A stretch of DNA of 33,123 bases from assembly GCF_000733295.1 (NCBI RefSeq), contig NZ_JPMI01000078.1:1-33123 (forward strand), in the 5' to 3' direction. The notes beneath the pieces are model-generated. The model saw nothing but the letters and a program-made list of their open reading frames with translations, ran no database searches and had not been told where the DNA came from. The stretch comes from Archangium violaceum Cb vi76 (GTDB taxonomy: Bacteria > Myxococcota > Myxococcia > Myxococcales > Myxococcaceae). The translations under genes were made by a program, and so were the position numbers. Below are positions 1-8,015 of this stretch, piece by piece (position 1 is the stretch's first letter; the number at the start of each line of letters is the position of its first letter).

Positions 1-40
1 CTTCCCTCGGGCGGACCCGGTGGACACACGAGTGCCACGA

Positions 41-74
41 CCCTCACCCCCCGCCCTCTCCCAGAGGGAGAGGG
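41..74 (-). terminator. Extragenic hairpin repeat, copy A, probable terminator of the kinase gene
   Basis: Perfect 9-bp stem CCCTCTCCC (54-62) and GGGAGAGGG (66-74) with a 3-nt loop, flanked at 41-50 by CCCTCACCCC. It starts just past the kinase stop codon at 77-79. The same stem and flank recur at 18486-18517 in the opposite orientation, again directly after a gene end. There is no U-tract, so a terminator role is inferred from position and structure. A dispersed extragenic repeat is the alternative reading, and both may hold. Confidence 0.55.
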
Positions 75-76
75 AG

Positions 77-2839
77 TTACAGGCGTGTCGGGCGGCGAGC
101 GGGCTTCGCCAGGCGGCGCTTGGACTTCTCCTTCTTCTTGGGCGCCTCCTCCTTCGGGAGGGACTCCAGCCAGGCGTCCACCTCGGTCACGCGTGGCGCC
201 AGTCCGGCCTGGGTGAAGCGCTCGCGGGCCCGGGCCGCCTCGGCTCGTGCCTCCGGCTGCTGGCCGGACACCCACAGCGCACGGGCCAGCGCGAAGCCCG
301 ACACCGCCAGCATGTCGGGCGGAGCCTCGGCGAAGGTGACGGCCTGCTTCAGTGGCTCGACAGCCTCTCGCTCCCGCTTCAGGCCCAGCAGCGCCTGGCC
401 CACGCCGTCATAGGAAGGCTGGAGCAGCATGTCCTCGGGGGGCAGTGCCTTGCGCTTGGCCGCGAGCGCCGCCTCGTAGATGGGCAGGGCCTCTTCGTAG
501 CGCTCGAGCTCCAGCAGGCACATGCCCACCTCGTCCAGCGTCTCCGCCGTGGGCATGCTGTCCTTGCCGAACGTGGCCTCGCGGATGCGGTTCGCCGCGC
601 GTGCATGCTCCAGCGCCTTCTCGGGCTGGCCCATGTCCCGCAGCGTCCAGGACATCATCACGTGGCGCCGAGCCATGTCCGGGTGCATCGGGCCCACCGA
701 CGCCTCCGTCTGCTTCAGCGCCTCCTCCAGCAGCGACAACGCCTGGGCGTGCTCGCCCATGTCCAGCATCACGCGCCCGAGCAGGAACGTGGTGCGCGCC
801 CGCTTTGGATGGTCCGTGGGCAGCACCTTCGCGTGGATCTGCCTCGCCTGCTCCAGCAGGGCCTTCGCCTCCGGGAGCTTCTGCTGGGAGATGGCCAGGT
901 TGGCCCGGTTCACCAGCACGTCGCTCTCCAGCAACGGCTCTCCTCCCAGGCGCCGCAGCGTGGCCTCCGCCAGTCCGGCCCAGCCCTCCGCCTGCCCGAA
1001 GTGCTGTTGCCCGTCCTCCACGAAGAGCAGCTTGTTGAGGATGGACACCTTCATCCGGTCCGCCCGTCCCGCCTCGGCGTCGTAGACGGCCCGCGACAGC
1101 AGCTTGGACGCCTCCACGGACTCGCCCATCTGCTCCTGGATCCAGCCCTGGTGGAAGCGCAGTTCGGCCACCAGCGGCAGGTGCCCGGTGGCCAGCACCG
1201 CTGCCTCCAACTGGTTCGCCTTCTCCCGCGCCATCGGGTAGCGGCCCGCGTCCACCATCACCTTCACCTCGGCGAGCCGCTCCTCCAGCCGGGCGATCTC
1301 CGCGCGCTTCGCCGCGTCCGACGGCAACCGCTGCTGCTCGGAGAGCGCCTCCACCTCCGCGCACTCCTGCAACGCGGGCAGCGCGTGCGCCGCGTCCAGC
1401 GCCTTCTCCACCAGGGGCCCGTCCGCCTCGGACAGCAGCCCCACCAGCGCTCCCAGGTCCTTGCGCCGCCGCTCCAGGCACACCACGCGCCGCGACAGCA
1501 ACTCCTCGGGCTGCGTCCCGTGTACGCGCGTGGCCTCGCACGCCTCGGTGCGCTGCCGGGTCCACGCGGCCGCGTACTCCTCCAGTACTCCCGAGACGCG
1601 CGCCGCCGTCTCCTTCGCGAAGGGCTTCCCGGTGGCCAGGAAGGCCGCCTCCAGCCTGCCCTTCGCCGCGGGCTCCCACACCCCGGTCATCAGCTCCGCC
1701 GCGCCCGTGCACAGCCGGGACTGCCGGAACGCCACGCCTCCCACCACCGCCAGCCCCACCGCCGTCGCGCACGCCGCCGCCACCCACCGCTGCCGCTTCA
1801 ACCGCCGCTGCTCCTGCGACAGGGCCTCCAGCAGCTCCTTCATCGAGCCGAAGCGCGCCCCCGGGTCGATCGCCAGCCCGCGCATCAGCGCCTGCTTCAC
1901 CCACGCCGGCACCTTCTTGTCGCGCGGCGGCTCCTGGATGAGATCCGTGGGGACCGCCTCCGGCTCCATGGGCTCGGTGCGCGCCGACGCATCCGGCTGC
2001 GAGCGCGACGTCGCATACGCCCGCATGCGCGAGGTCTCGAAGGCGCGCTTGCGGTAGAGGCCCCAGTACAGCGCCGCGCAGAAGCTGAATTGATCCGAGC
2101 GCGAGTCCACCTCGCGCCCCTGGTACTGCTCCGGCGACATGTAGTTGGGTGTGCCCAGCACCACGCCCGTCTGGGTGAGGTTGGCCTCCAGCAGCCGGCG
2201 CTCGGGCGCCATCAGCTCCCGGGCCTCGTCGGACAGGTCCTCGTCCTGCCGCGGGGAGGCCCCCACCTGGAGCGCCAGGCCGAAGTCGGTGACGTACACG
2301 CGGCCGGCACGGGTCACCAGGACGTTGGCCGGCTTGAAGTCGCGGTGCACCAGCCCCGCCTCGTGCGCCGCCACCAACCCCCGGCCCGCCGCGAGGAATC
2401 GCTCCAGCACCTCGCGCCAGGAGTGCTCCTCCTCCAACCAGCCGCTCAGCGTGCCCCCATCCGCCAGCTCCATGGCGAGGAACACCTGATCTCCCCACAT
2501 GCCCACGTCGAAGATGGGGATGACGTTGGGGTGGGACACCCGGGCCATGGCCTGCGCCTCGCGCAGCAGCCGCGCCCGCGCCGTCTCCGAGGCCGACTCC
2601 CCGTCCGGCGTCTGCAGCAGCTTGAGGGCCACCTTGCGATCCAGATCCGGATCGAACGCCGCGTACACCACCCCCATGCCGCCCTGGCCGAGCCGCTCCA
2701 ACAACAGGTAGCGCCCCACCTGTGAGACCGGGGGCACGTCCTCCGGAGCCCGGCCCCGCTGGGACCGGGACCGGCCGGTGTTCGGCGCGGGCTCGCGCGT
2801 GCCCTTCCCCTTGTTGCTCCGGCTCTTCGACTCTCTCAT
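77..2839 (-). CDS. Membrane-anchored Ser/Thr protein kinase with C-terminal TPR region
   Basis: A 920-residue Hanks-type kinase of the PknB-like bacterial class. Seen in the protein: Gly-rich loop GQGGMG (51-56), ATP-binding Lys73 (VALK), catalytic loop HRDFKPAN (165-172, Asp167), DFG (185-187), and GTPNYMSPEQ (229-238) ending the activation loop. About 30 acidic residues are inserted between DFG and the GTPNYM motif. A single hydrophobic segment (about 352-371) probably spans the inner membrane. The remaining roughly 540 residues are helical with TPR-like repeats, clearest after residue 580 and typical of myxobacterial kinase fusions. Inferred role: phosphorylation signalling, with the TPR part as a protein-interaction or sensing module. 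The start at 2839 gives a basic Ser/Lys/Arg-rich leader before the kinase. Its upstream region is shared with the divergent peptidase gene. Confidence 0.93.
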   Translation of the reverse strand: MRESKSRSNKGKGTREPAPNTGRSRSQRGRAPEDVPPVSQVGRYLLLERLGQGGMGVVYAAFDPDLDRKVALKLLQTPDGESASETARARLLREAQAMARVSHPNVIPIFDVGMWGDQVFLAMELADGGTLSGWLEEEHSWREVLERFLAAGRGLVAAHEAGLVHRDFKPANVLVTRAGRVYVTDFGLALQVGASPRQDEDLSDEARELMAPERRLLEANLTQTGVVLGTPNYMSPEQYQGREVDSRSDQFSFCAALYWGLYRKRAFETSRMRAYATSRSQPDASARTEPMEPEAVPTDLIQEPPRDKKVPAWVKQALMRGLAIDPGARFGSMKELLEALSQEQRRLKRQRWVAAACATAVGLAVVGGVAFRQSRLCTGAAELMTGVWEPAAKGRLEAAFLATGKPFAKETAARVSGVLEEYAAAWTRQRTEACEATRVHGTQPEELLSRRVVCLERRRKDLGALVGLLSEADGPLVEKALDAAHALPALQECAEVEALSEQQRLPSDAAKRAEIARLEERLAEVKVMVDAGRYPMAREKANQLEAAVLATGHLPLVAELRFHQGWIQEQMGESVEASKLLSRAVYDAEAGRADRMKVSILNKLLFVEDGQQHFGQAEGWAGLAEATLRRLGGEPLLESDVLVNRANLAISQQKLPEAKALLEQARQIHAKVLPTDHPKRARTTFLLGRVMLDMGEHAQALSLLEEALKQTEASVGPMHPDMARRHVMMSWTLRDMGQPEKALEHARAANRIREATFGKDSMPTAETLDEVGMCLLELERYEEALPIYEAALAAKRKALPPEDMLLQPSYDGVGQALLGLKREREAVEPLKQAVTFAEAPPDMLAVSGFALARALWVSGQQPEARAEAARARERFTQAGLAPRVTEVDAWLESLPKEEAPKKKEKSKRRLAKPARRPTRL

Positions 2840-2865
2840 GGGTTGCCGAACATTCTAACTGGACT

Positions 2866-2908
2866 GTTTCTTCGGAAAAAGGTTACATAGTGCGGCGTCC
2901 GAAGAAAC
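2866..2908. promoter_or_regulatory. Perfect 11-bp inverted repeat in a divergent intergenic region
   Basis: GTTTCTTCGGA (2866-2876) and TCCGAAGAAAC (2898-2908) are exact reverse complements separated by 21 nt. They lie between the kinase start (2839) and the peptidase start (2973). This stretch is much more AT-rich than its surroundings, as expected of a promoter region. It could be a dimeric regulator site acting on either gene, or a hairpin in the peptidase leader RNA. I did not find a convincing -35/-10 pair. Confidence 0.45.
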
Positions 2909-2972
2909 TTGTGACGGCGCGCGTCGATAAATACGCGAGATTCGCGATTTACCAAATCAGGTGGGATGCGAG

Positions 2973-3920
2973 ATGAGCGTGAAACTGACCTCGATGCTGG
3001 GTAACGCCCTGACCCGGGCGCTGGAAACTCCCTCTCAGAGCCGCGTCCAGGCTCCCACGGAGCCCGCACTCCCGGTCTCTCCGGCCAGCACGCCCGCTGT
3101 GTCCATCCCGGGCAGCAGCGACGTCTTCGAGACGGTGTCCAGGGCCCAGAAGGAGTGGGAGTCGAAGTTCGCCGAGGTGGTGCAGGCGATCGCCCCCGAG
3201 CTGGAGCAGCTGGCGCCCCTGGAGACGAAGTCCCTGAAGAACCTGGCCAACTCGGTCAACGAGTCGCGCAACGTGGTGGCGGGGGACCAGGCCGAGAAGG
3301 GCAAGTGGTCCAGCTCCACGCCGGTGCTCCAGCAGACCGAGGACAGCAACTGCGGCGCGGCGGCGGCGGCCATGCTGACGAAGTCCAAGGGTGGCAAGGA
3401 GGGCGTGTCCGGCAAGGAGCTGATGGACGACCTGGGCTCGCGCTACGGGACCAAGGACGGCACCACGCCCAAGGAGATGGCCAAGATGCTCGCCAACGAG
3501 GGCATCGCGGTGAAGGGCAGCAGCACCACCGCCGACAAGAGCTCGCTGGAGAGCACCCTCAAGAGCGGCGGCAAGGCCGTGGCCATGGTGGACTCCAATG
3601 AGATCTCCACCAAGGGCGACGCGAAGGCGCCCGGCAAGGCGCACTGGGTCGTCATCGACGGCATGGATGACCAGGGCCGCTTCATGGTGAAGGACCCGGG
3701 CAGCGCCTCCAGCTACTTCGTGAAGGGCGAGGAGCTGAACAAGGCCATCGACACCGGGCGCAACACCCACCAGTCCGGCGGCGTGCTCCTCCTGGAGAAC
3801 GAGCAGGCTCCGGCGACCGTGCCCGTGGCCGAGCAGGAGGCGGAGCAGAAGGCGGAGGCGCTCGGCGACACGCCGGGGACTGGCTCCATGGCGTCCCGCT
3901 TCGGCCGTGAGTCTTCCTGA
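2973..3920 (+). CDS. C39-like (papain-fold) cysteine peptidase
   Basis: A 315-residue protein. The catalytic domain spans about residues 115-275. QQTEDSNCGAAAA (120-132) carries the predicted oxyanion Gln121 and nucleophile Cys127; AHWVVIDGMD (223-232) carries His224; and VKDP (239-242) carries Asp241. This Cys-His-Asp order is that of the peptidase_C39-like families. The first 50 residues are Ser/Pro/Ala-rich and disordered-looking, followed by a helix (50-100). The last 40 residues are Glu/Ala-rich. There is no signal peptide or membrane segment, so it is either cytoplasmic or exported by a signal-peptide-independent route. ATG 2973 is chosen over an in-frame GTG at 2961; neither has a strong ribosome site. 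The substrate is unknown. It lies divergent from the kinase and 102 bp upstream of the TadE-like run. Confidence 0.8.
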   Translation: MSVKLTSMLGNALTRALETPSQSRVQAPTEPALPVSPASTPAVSIPGSSDVFETVSRAQKEWESKFAEVVQAIAPELEQLAPLETKSLKNLANSVNESRNVVAGDQAEKGKWSSSTPVLQQTEDSNCGAAAAAMLTKSKGGKEGVSGKELMDDLGSRYGTKDGTTPKEMAKMLANEGIAVKGSSTTADKSSLESTLKSGGKAVAMVDSNEISTKGDAKAPGKAHWVVIDGMDDQGRFMVKDPGSASSYFVKGEELNKAIDTGRNTHQSGGVLLLENEQAPATVPVAEQEAEQKAEALGDTPGTGSMASRFGRESS

Positions 3921-3954
3921 GCCGGGCCGGGTTCCACCTCATATTCCTAGAAAG

Positions 3955-4000
3955 CCGGATTCGTATTTTCCATATCGTATCGTATGGATTTCGGATCCGG
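3955..4000. promoter_or_regulatory. AT-rich leader with nested inverted repeats before the TadE-like gene
   Basis: CCGGAT (3955-3960) pairs with ATCCGG (3995-4000), and inside it CCATA (3970-3974) pairs with TATGG (3983-3987). The segment is AT-rich against GC-rich surroundings, so it is the likely promoter or leader of the downstream tad-like run. No clear -35/-10 pair was identified. Confidence 0.3.
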
Positions 4001-4022
4001 AGAGGGCGCAAAGCACTCCGCC

Positions 4023-4781
4023 ATGTGTCGCAGGGACCGCACCAGGGTCGGAGAGTCTGGCCAGGCGACGATCGAGGCGGCGCTTACCCTCCCGTTGACG
4101 ATCTTCCTGCTGCTGGGGACGTTGCAGTTCTTCCTGTTGCTGCAGGCGCGGGCGCTGACGGAGTACGCGGCGTTCCGCGCGGTGCGCACGGGCAGCGTCA
4201 AGCACGGGGACTGCGAGGCCATGACGCACGCGGCGCTCGGGGTGTTGCTGCCCACGTTCGCGCGGACGGACTCGCCCGCGGCGCTCGGAGTGGCCTTCCG
4301 CAACCACCGGGACAACCTCTACCACCCCGGGCGTGACTCGGGGCACTCGGGCACCATCGTGTGGATTGCCCGCGAGCGGCCCCTGGCCGGCTCCATCCCC
4401 GAGAACGAGGAGGAGTCCTTCGACGACGTCAACCGCTACGGCAGCGTGGAGGACGTGGTGCGGTTGGAGGCGCGGCTCGTCTTCTGGTTCCCCATGCGCA
4501 TCCCCTTCGCCAACTGGGTGCTGGGCCGCATGTTCCTGGCCCAGCTCGGGTTGCGCGAGTACTCGTCCACGGATCCGCTCATCCCCGCCCGCACGGCGAA
4601 CTGGGGCGGCCGGGCGCCTCCCGTGCTGGACCTGGCCATCCGCGCGGAGCTGCTCGAGCGCGCCGCGCGCCACGAGTACGTCTTTCCGCTCCAGGCCACC
4701 TACGCCATGCGGATGATGACGCCCGCGCGCCCCCGCTTCTTCCGCAGGCAGAACTGCCCGCTCACCCCGGAGGGCCTGTGA
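4023..4781 (+). CDS. TadE-like pseudopilin/assembly protein
   Basis: About 252 residues from ATG 4023. The N-terminus has the TadE/F layout: a short charged leader, then GQATIEAAL (from about residue 12) and a hydrophobic stretch (about 20-42) that anchors the protein in the inner membrane. Cleavage by a TadV-type prepilin peptidase after the Gly is the family expectation. The rest is a periplasmic domain with no motif I recognise. An in-frame ATG at 3984 exists but falls inside an inverted repeat and would add residues with no family resemblance. The stop overlaps the next start (GTGA), implying translational coupling. The product probably contributes to a Tad-type pilus or a related export apparatus; no Tad ATPase or secretin gene is in the window. 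Confidence 0.8.
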   Translation: MCRRDRTRVGESGQATIEAALTLPLTIFLLLGTLQFFLLLQARALTEYAAFRAVRTGSVKHGDCEAMTHAALGVLLPTFARTDSPAALGVAFRNHRDNLYHPGRDSGHSGTIVWIARERPLAGSIPENEEESFDDVNRYGSVEDVVRLEARLVFWFPMRIPFANWVLGRMFLAQLGLREYSSTDPLIPARTANWGGRAPPVLDLAIRAELLERAARHEYVFPLQATYAMRMMTPARPRFFRRQNCPLTPEGL

Positions 4782-6265
4782 GCTTCCGCCGCGCTCGAGG
4801 CCAGTCGTTGGTGCTCTTCAGCCTGACGATGCTGCTCGTCGCCGTCATGGTGTGTCTCACGCTCTCCTTCTCCATGAAGGTGCGCGAGAAGATGGAGACG
4901 CAGAGCGTGGCGGACCTGGCCGCCTACAGCAGCGCGGTGGCCACGGCGCGCACCTTCAACAGCATCGCCCTCATGCGCCGCGCCCAGACGGGCCACCTGG
5001 TGGCCATGTCCGGGGTGCTGAGCCTCACCAGTTGGACCAGCATGATGCGCGCCAACCTCAACGCCGCCCGCCTGGCGGCCCAGGGCTGTCCCGCCGCCGC
5101 CGAGGCCATGGTGGCCCTGGATGAGCAGAACGCGGAGATCGAGCGGAAGTGGCACGAGCTCGATTCCCGGGCCGGCGTGCAGGCCTACAACATCCAACTG
5201 ATCGGCGGACACCTGGCGAGCATGCAGGGCGAGATGTTCGGCCGGCTGCAGGAGGCGGTCTCCGGCGGGGATGCCTCGTTCGTGGCGCGGATGGCGGCCA
5301 TGGCGAGCAAGGGCAGCCCGTACAGCAAGGAGCTGCGCGCGGGGAAGACGCCGGTGTCCGTGGGCGAGTTGATCCACGCCACCGCCGGGGGCGCCGGCCA
5401 CGCCCTGGACATGGCCATGGCCACCCGCGGCTACGGCTTCATCACCCGCCGCCAGGGCCTGCCGGCCTTCACGGGGGACCGGGGCGTGATGGGCGCGCTC
5501 AGCGCGGCGGGAGGCAGTGCGCGCGTCCTCAATGGGGGCGGCAGCGCCTATTGGGGCACGTCCCTCGGGCACGGCGGGCGCGCGGACAAGACGTGGTTCA
5601 CCTGGGCCGAGGATCACGCCCTGGTGGAGGTCACCTTCCCCGGCTGTGCTCCCTTCCGCGTGAGGGCCACGGCGGGCGTGAAGGCCACCGACCTCGAGGA
5701 TGGCAGCGACACCCACTGGTGGACGCCCACCTCTCCCGTGCTCGGGGCGACGGATCCGGGGATGGAGAATCAGTACCGGCACACGCTCCTGTCGTGCTGG
5801 CCCCGCACCAACTGCCCGAGCACCTTCATCGGCGGCATGACGTACAACACGGCCGACGACGCGAACGGCAACCTCTGGGCCCAGCCGAAGCTCTTCGCGC
5901 TCGCCGAGCGGGACTACAAGGTGCGGGGCCCGCGGAGCGATCCGTGGAACCTCCTCTTCCGCTTCCGCTTCACGCCCGAGCGCACCAGCACGTTCGACAG
6001 CCGCGGCATCGTCCTGGCCAATGGCACGGACATCAGCGTGCAGTCCGCGCTCGCCACCGGGCTGGCCTACTACCACCGGCGCGGACGGTGGAACGAGCCG
6101 CCCAACCTCTGGAATCCCTTCTGGCGCGCCACCCTCGTGGCCGCGGACATCGACGCCGGGGGAGACGTGCGGCGCGGCGGCAACGACATCCCCAACACGG
6201 TGGGCGGCACCGCGGGCGATGCCCTCCGTCAGCTCATCGCGGCGGGCTACAAGGGAGTGCACTGA
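4778..6265 (+). CDS. TadG-like pilus-assembly-associated protein
   Basis: About 495 residues starting at GTG 4778, which overlaps the previous stop codon. The N-terminus RRARGQSLVLFSL, followed by a single membrane helix (to about residue 30) and then KMETQSVADLAAYSSA, matches the TadG/TadE-type start. In this family the segment after the helix reads like 'QxAADAAALAAA'. The large periplasmic part contains paired cysteines near the centre (around the sequence CWPRTNCPS). It ends with an ATGA overlap into the next gene. A GTG start this close to the preceding stop is favoured over the longer open frame upstream, which is the antisense-type shadow of the TadE-like gene. The exact role in pilus biogenesis is inferred from family and context only. 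Confidence 0.78.
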   Translation: MSFRRARGQSLVLFSLTMLLVAVMVCLTLSFSMKVREKMETQSVADLAAYSSAVATARTFNSIALMRRAQTGHLVAMSGVLSLTSWTSMMRANLNAARLAAQGCPAAAEAMVALDEQNAEIERKWHELDSRAGVQAYNIQLIGGHLASMQGEMFGRLQEAVSGGDASFVARMAAMASKGSPYSKELRAGKTPVSVGELIHATAGGAGHALDMAMATRGYGFITRRQGLPAFTGDRGVMGALSAAGGSARVLNGGGSAYWGTSLGHGGRADKTWFTWAEDHALVEVTFPGCAPFRVRATAGVKATDLEDGSDTHWWTPTSPVLGATDPGMENQYRHTLLSCWPRTNCPSTFIGGMTYNTADDANGNLWAQPKLFALAERDYKVRGPRSDPWNLLFRFRFTPERTSTFDSRGIVLANGTDISVQSALATGLAYYHRRGRWNEPPNLWNPFWRATLVAADIDAGGDVRRGGNDIPNTVGGTAGDALRQLIAAGYKGVH

Positions 6266-7329
6266 TGAGGGCGGCGTTCCAGCGGCTCCCGCGAGGGCAG
6301 TCCACGGTGGAGCTGGCGCTGTGCCTGCTCGTCTTCGTCACCGTGGTGGTGTTCGGCATCCACTTCGCCGAGGTGGGCTACCTGTCGCTCAAGGTGCACG
6401 AGGCGGCCGTCTCGCCGCTCTGGGACAGCACGGCCTTCCGGGTGCACCGGATGCTCGAGAACCGGGAGAAGGTGAGCGACTTCGGGGCCTTCGACTCCAT
6501 CGCCCCGCGGGTGATGGGCAATGCCCAGGCGCGCTACCGCGACTTCGACGGGCGCAGCTCCACGCCGGGCACCCGCACCCACGTCACCCAGGTCTTCACC
6601 CGGGTGGAGGACATGCGCGTGCGGTGCGACCGGGACGAGGAGGTGGAGTTCGATCTTCCCCGGAGCCGGCGCCCCGCGCTGCGCTCGCCGCAGCCCGGCA
6701 ACTGGGGCACCTTCCCGCCCGGACAGGACGTGGGGGAGCCCACGGACAGCGTGCTCGATGGCATCTTCGAGAACGTGGGCGGCGTCAGCTGCGCCGCCGA
6801 GGCCCACGTGGAGGGGTTGCCCACGTTGCCCACCTCCTTCCTGGAAGGGGAGGGAGGGTTCTTCCGGGAGAAGCACTCCACGCGGCTGAGCATGAAGACG
6901 TGTGCCTCGGGCCGCCCCGTGGGAGGCAACTGCCAGGGCCGCTACGGCATCCTGCTGGGGGACTTCGGCTTCTCGGATCCCGAGGTGAGCGGGCACTGCC
7001 CCCTCCGGCCCGAGCAGCCGGACGTGCCCTGCGCGGAGAACCGGGCCTTCTATTACTCGGCCATGAAGGTGTTCGACGCCAACGGGCGCGCCGCCGGCCG
7101 GGATGCCTCCGAATTCGCCGAGTTCTTCGTCGGCTACAGCCCCATCGACGAGGGTGGTTTCTTCATGAGCTACCGCGGCGAGGAGGATGACTACATCGAG
7201 CGGAGCACCCCTCGCGGCGAGTCCCAGGACGAGGTGGATCGGCCGAGGAACACCGGCGGCGTGGACCACAAGCCGACTCCCAAGCGCCGCCCGTCCAACA
7301 GGTGCTTCCTGGGGCTGTCGGAATGCTGA
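6265..7329 (+). CDS. Second TadE-like protein
   Basis: A 354-residue protein whose ATG overlaps the preceding TGA. It begins MRAAFQRLPRGQSTVELAL, with the Gly-Gln prepilin-like processing site followed by a strong hydrophobic helix (about 13-36). The periplasmic domain carries several Cys residues that could form disulfides. This third GQ[AS]-type N-terminus in a row supports one assembly apparatus with several minor pseudopilin-like subunits. The end overlaps the start of the next gene by 7 bp. TadE or TadF cannot be distinguished from sequence alone. Confidence 0.78.
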   Translation: MRAAFQRLPRGQSTVELALCLLVFVTVVVFGIHFAEVGYLSLKVHEAAVSPLWDSTAFRVHRMLENREKVSDFGAFDSIAPRVMGNAQARYRDFDGRSSTPGTRTHVTQVFTRVEDMRVRCDRDEEVEFDLPRSRRPALRSPQPGNWGTFPPGQDVGEPTDSVLDGIFENVGGVSCAAEAHVEGLPTLPTSFLEGEGGFFREKHSTRLSMKTCASGRPVGGNCQGRYGILLGDFGFSDPEVSGHCPLRPEQPDVPCAENRAFYYSAMKVFDANGRAAGRDASEFAEFFVGYSPIDEGGFFMSYRGEEDDYIERSTPRGESQDEVDRPRNTGGVDHKPTPKRRPSNRCFLGLSEC

Positions 7330-8003
7330 GCTGCCTGCTGGTGCTCGAGCTGTTGCTGGCGGCGGCGCCCGCCGAGGCGTCCCGCGAGCCCTTCCAGTGG
7401 AAGGTGCCCGGGCTGGTGTCCGTGGTGGACGTGCCGGACACGATGAACGTGGGCGGCATCCCCGTCCGCATCCAGGTCTACTCCTCCAAGGAGAAGTTGG
7501 AGCGGCTCCTCCAGTACTTCGCCACCGCCTTCGACGACGCGGGCTTCTACCTCCAGCGTCATCAGCCCCGGCTGGCCGCCGAGCCCCACCTCACCGCGCT
7601 GGATACGCGGACCTTCACCTCGTACACCGTCATCCTCACGCCCGAGCCCGGAGGGCTCACCACGGTGGTGCTCGGCCAGGCGCGATTGGGGGAGGCCCGG
7701 CCGGCCGCGCCTCCGGGGTTCCTGCCCGTGTACGACGGGGCCATGAATGTCCTGTACGCGGACCTCGAGGGTGCGCGGACGCTGACGTACCGGGCGCCTG
7801 GCAAGGAGGCCGAGGTGCGGGGCTGGTACCGCGACCAGCTCACGCGCTCCGGGTTCAAGGAGGAGTCCCCCCAGGTCTTCCGCCGCGGGGAGCAGGAGCT
7901 CCGGGTGTCGCTCTCGCAGGAGGGGGGCTGGGTGCAGGTGGTCATCTTCCTGAAGACGGGCGGAGAGCCGCCGCCGCTGGAGCCCGAGCCGGAAACGCGG
8001 TAG
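7323..8003 (+). CDS. Secreted protein of unknown function in the tad-like operon
   Basis: 226 residues from ATG 7323, which overlaps the end of the previous gene. The first 19 residues form a clear Sec signal peptide (MLSCLLVLELLLAAAPAEA), so the protein is periplasmic or outer-membrane associated. Two regions appear related in pattern: a helix such as KEKLERLLQYFATAFDDAGF (about 53-72) and a later one, KEAEVRGWYRDQLTRSGF. Each is followed by beta strands, suggesting a duplicated alpha/beta unit. I do not recognise the family. Tight coupling to the TadE/TadG genes suggests a role in the same apparatus. The next gene starts 12 bp downstream. Confidence 0.7.
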   Translation: MLSCLLVLELLLAAAPAEASREPFQWKVPGLVSVVDVPDTMNVGGIPVRIQVYSSKEKLERLLQYFATAFDDAGFYLQRHQPRLAAEPHLTALDTRTFTSYTVILTPEPGGLTTVVLGQARLGEARPAAPPGFLPVYDGAMNVLYADLEGARTLTYRAPGKEAEVRGWYRDQLTRSGFKEESPQVFRRGEQELRVSLSQEGGWVQVVIFLKTGGEPPPLEPEPETR

Positions 8004-8015
8004 GGACAGCGGCCC

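Noticed and set aside
20-2725. A 901-codon open frame on the plus strand opposite the kinase gene
   Set aside because: High-GC codon bias opens antisense frames; the translation is Arg/Leu/His/Gln-rich with no motif, while the minus strand encodes an intact kinase.
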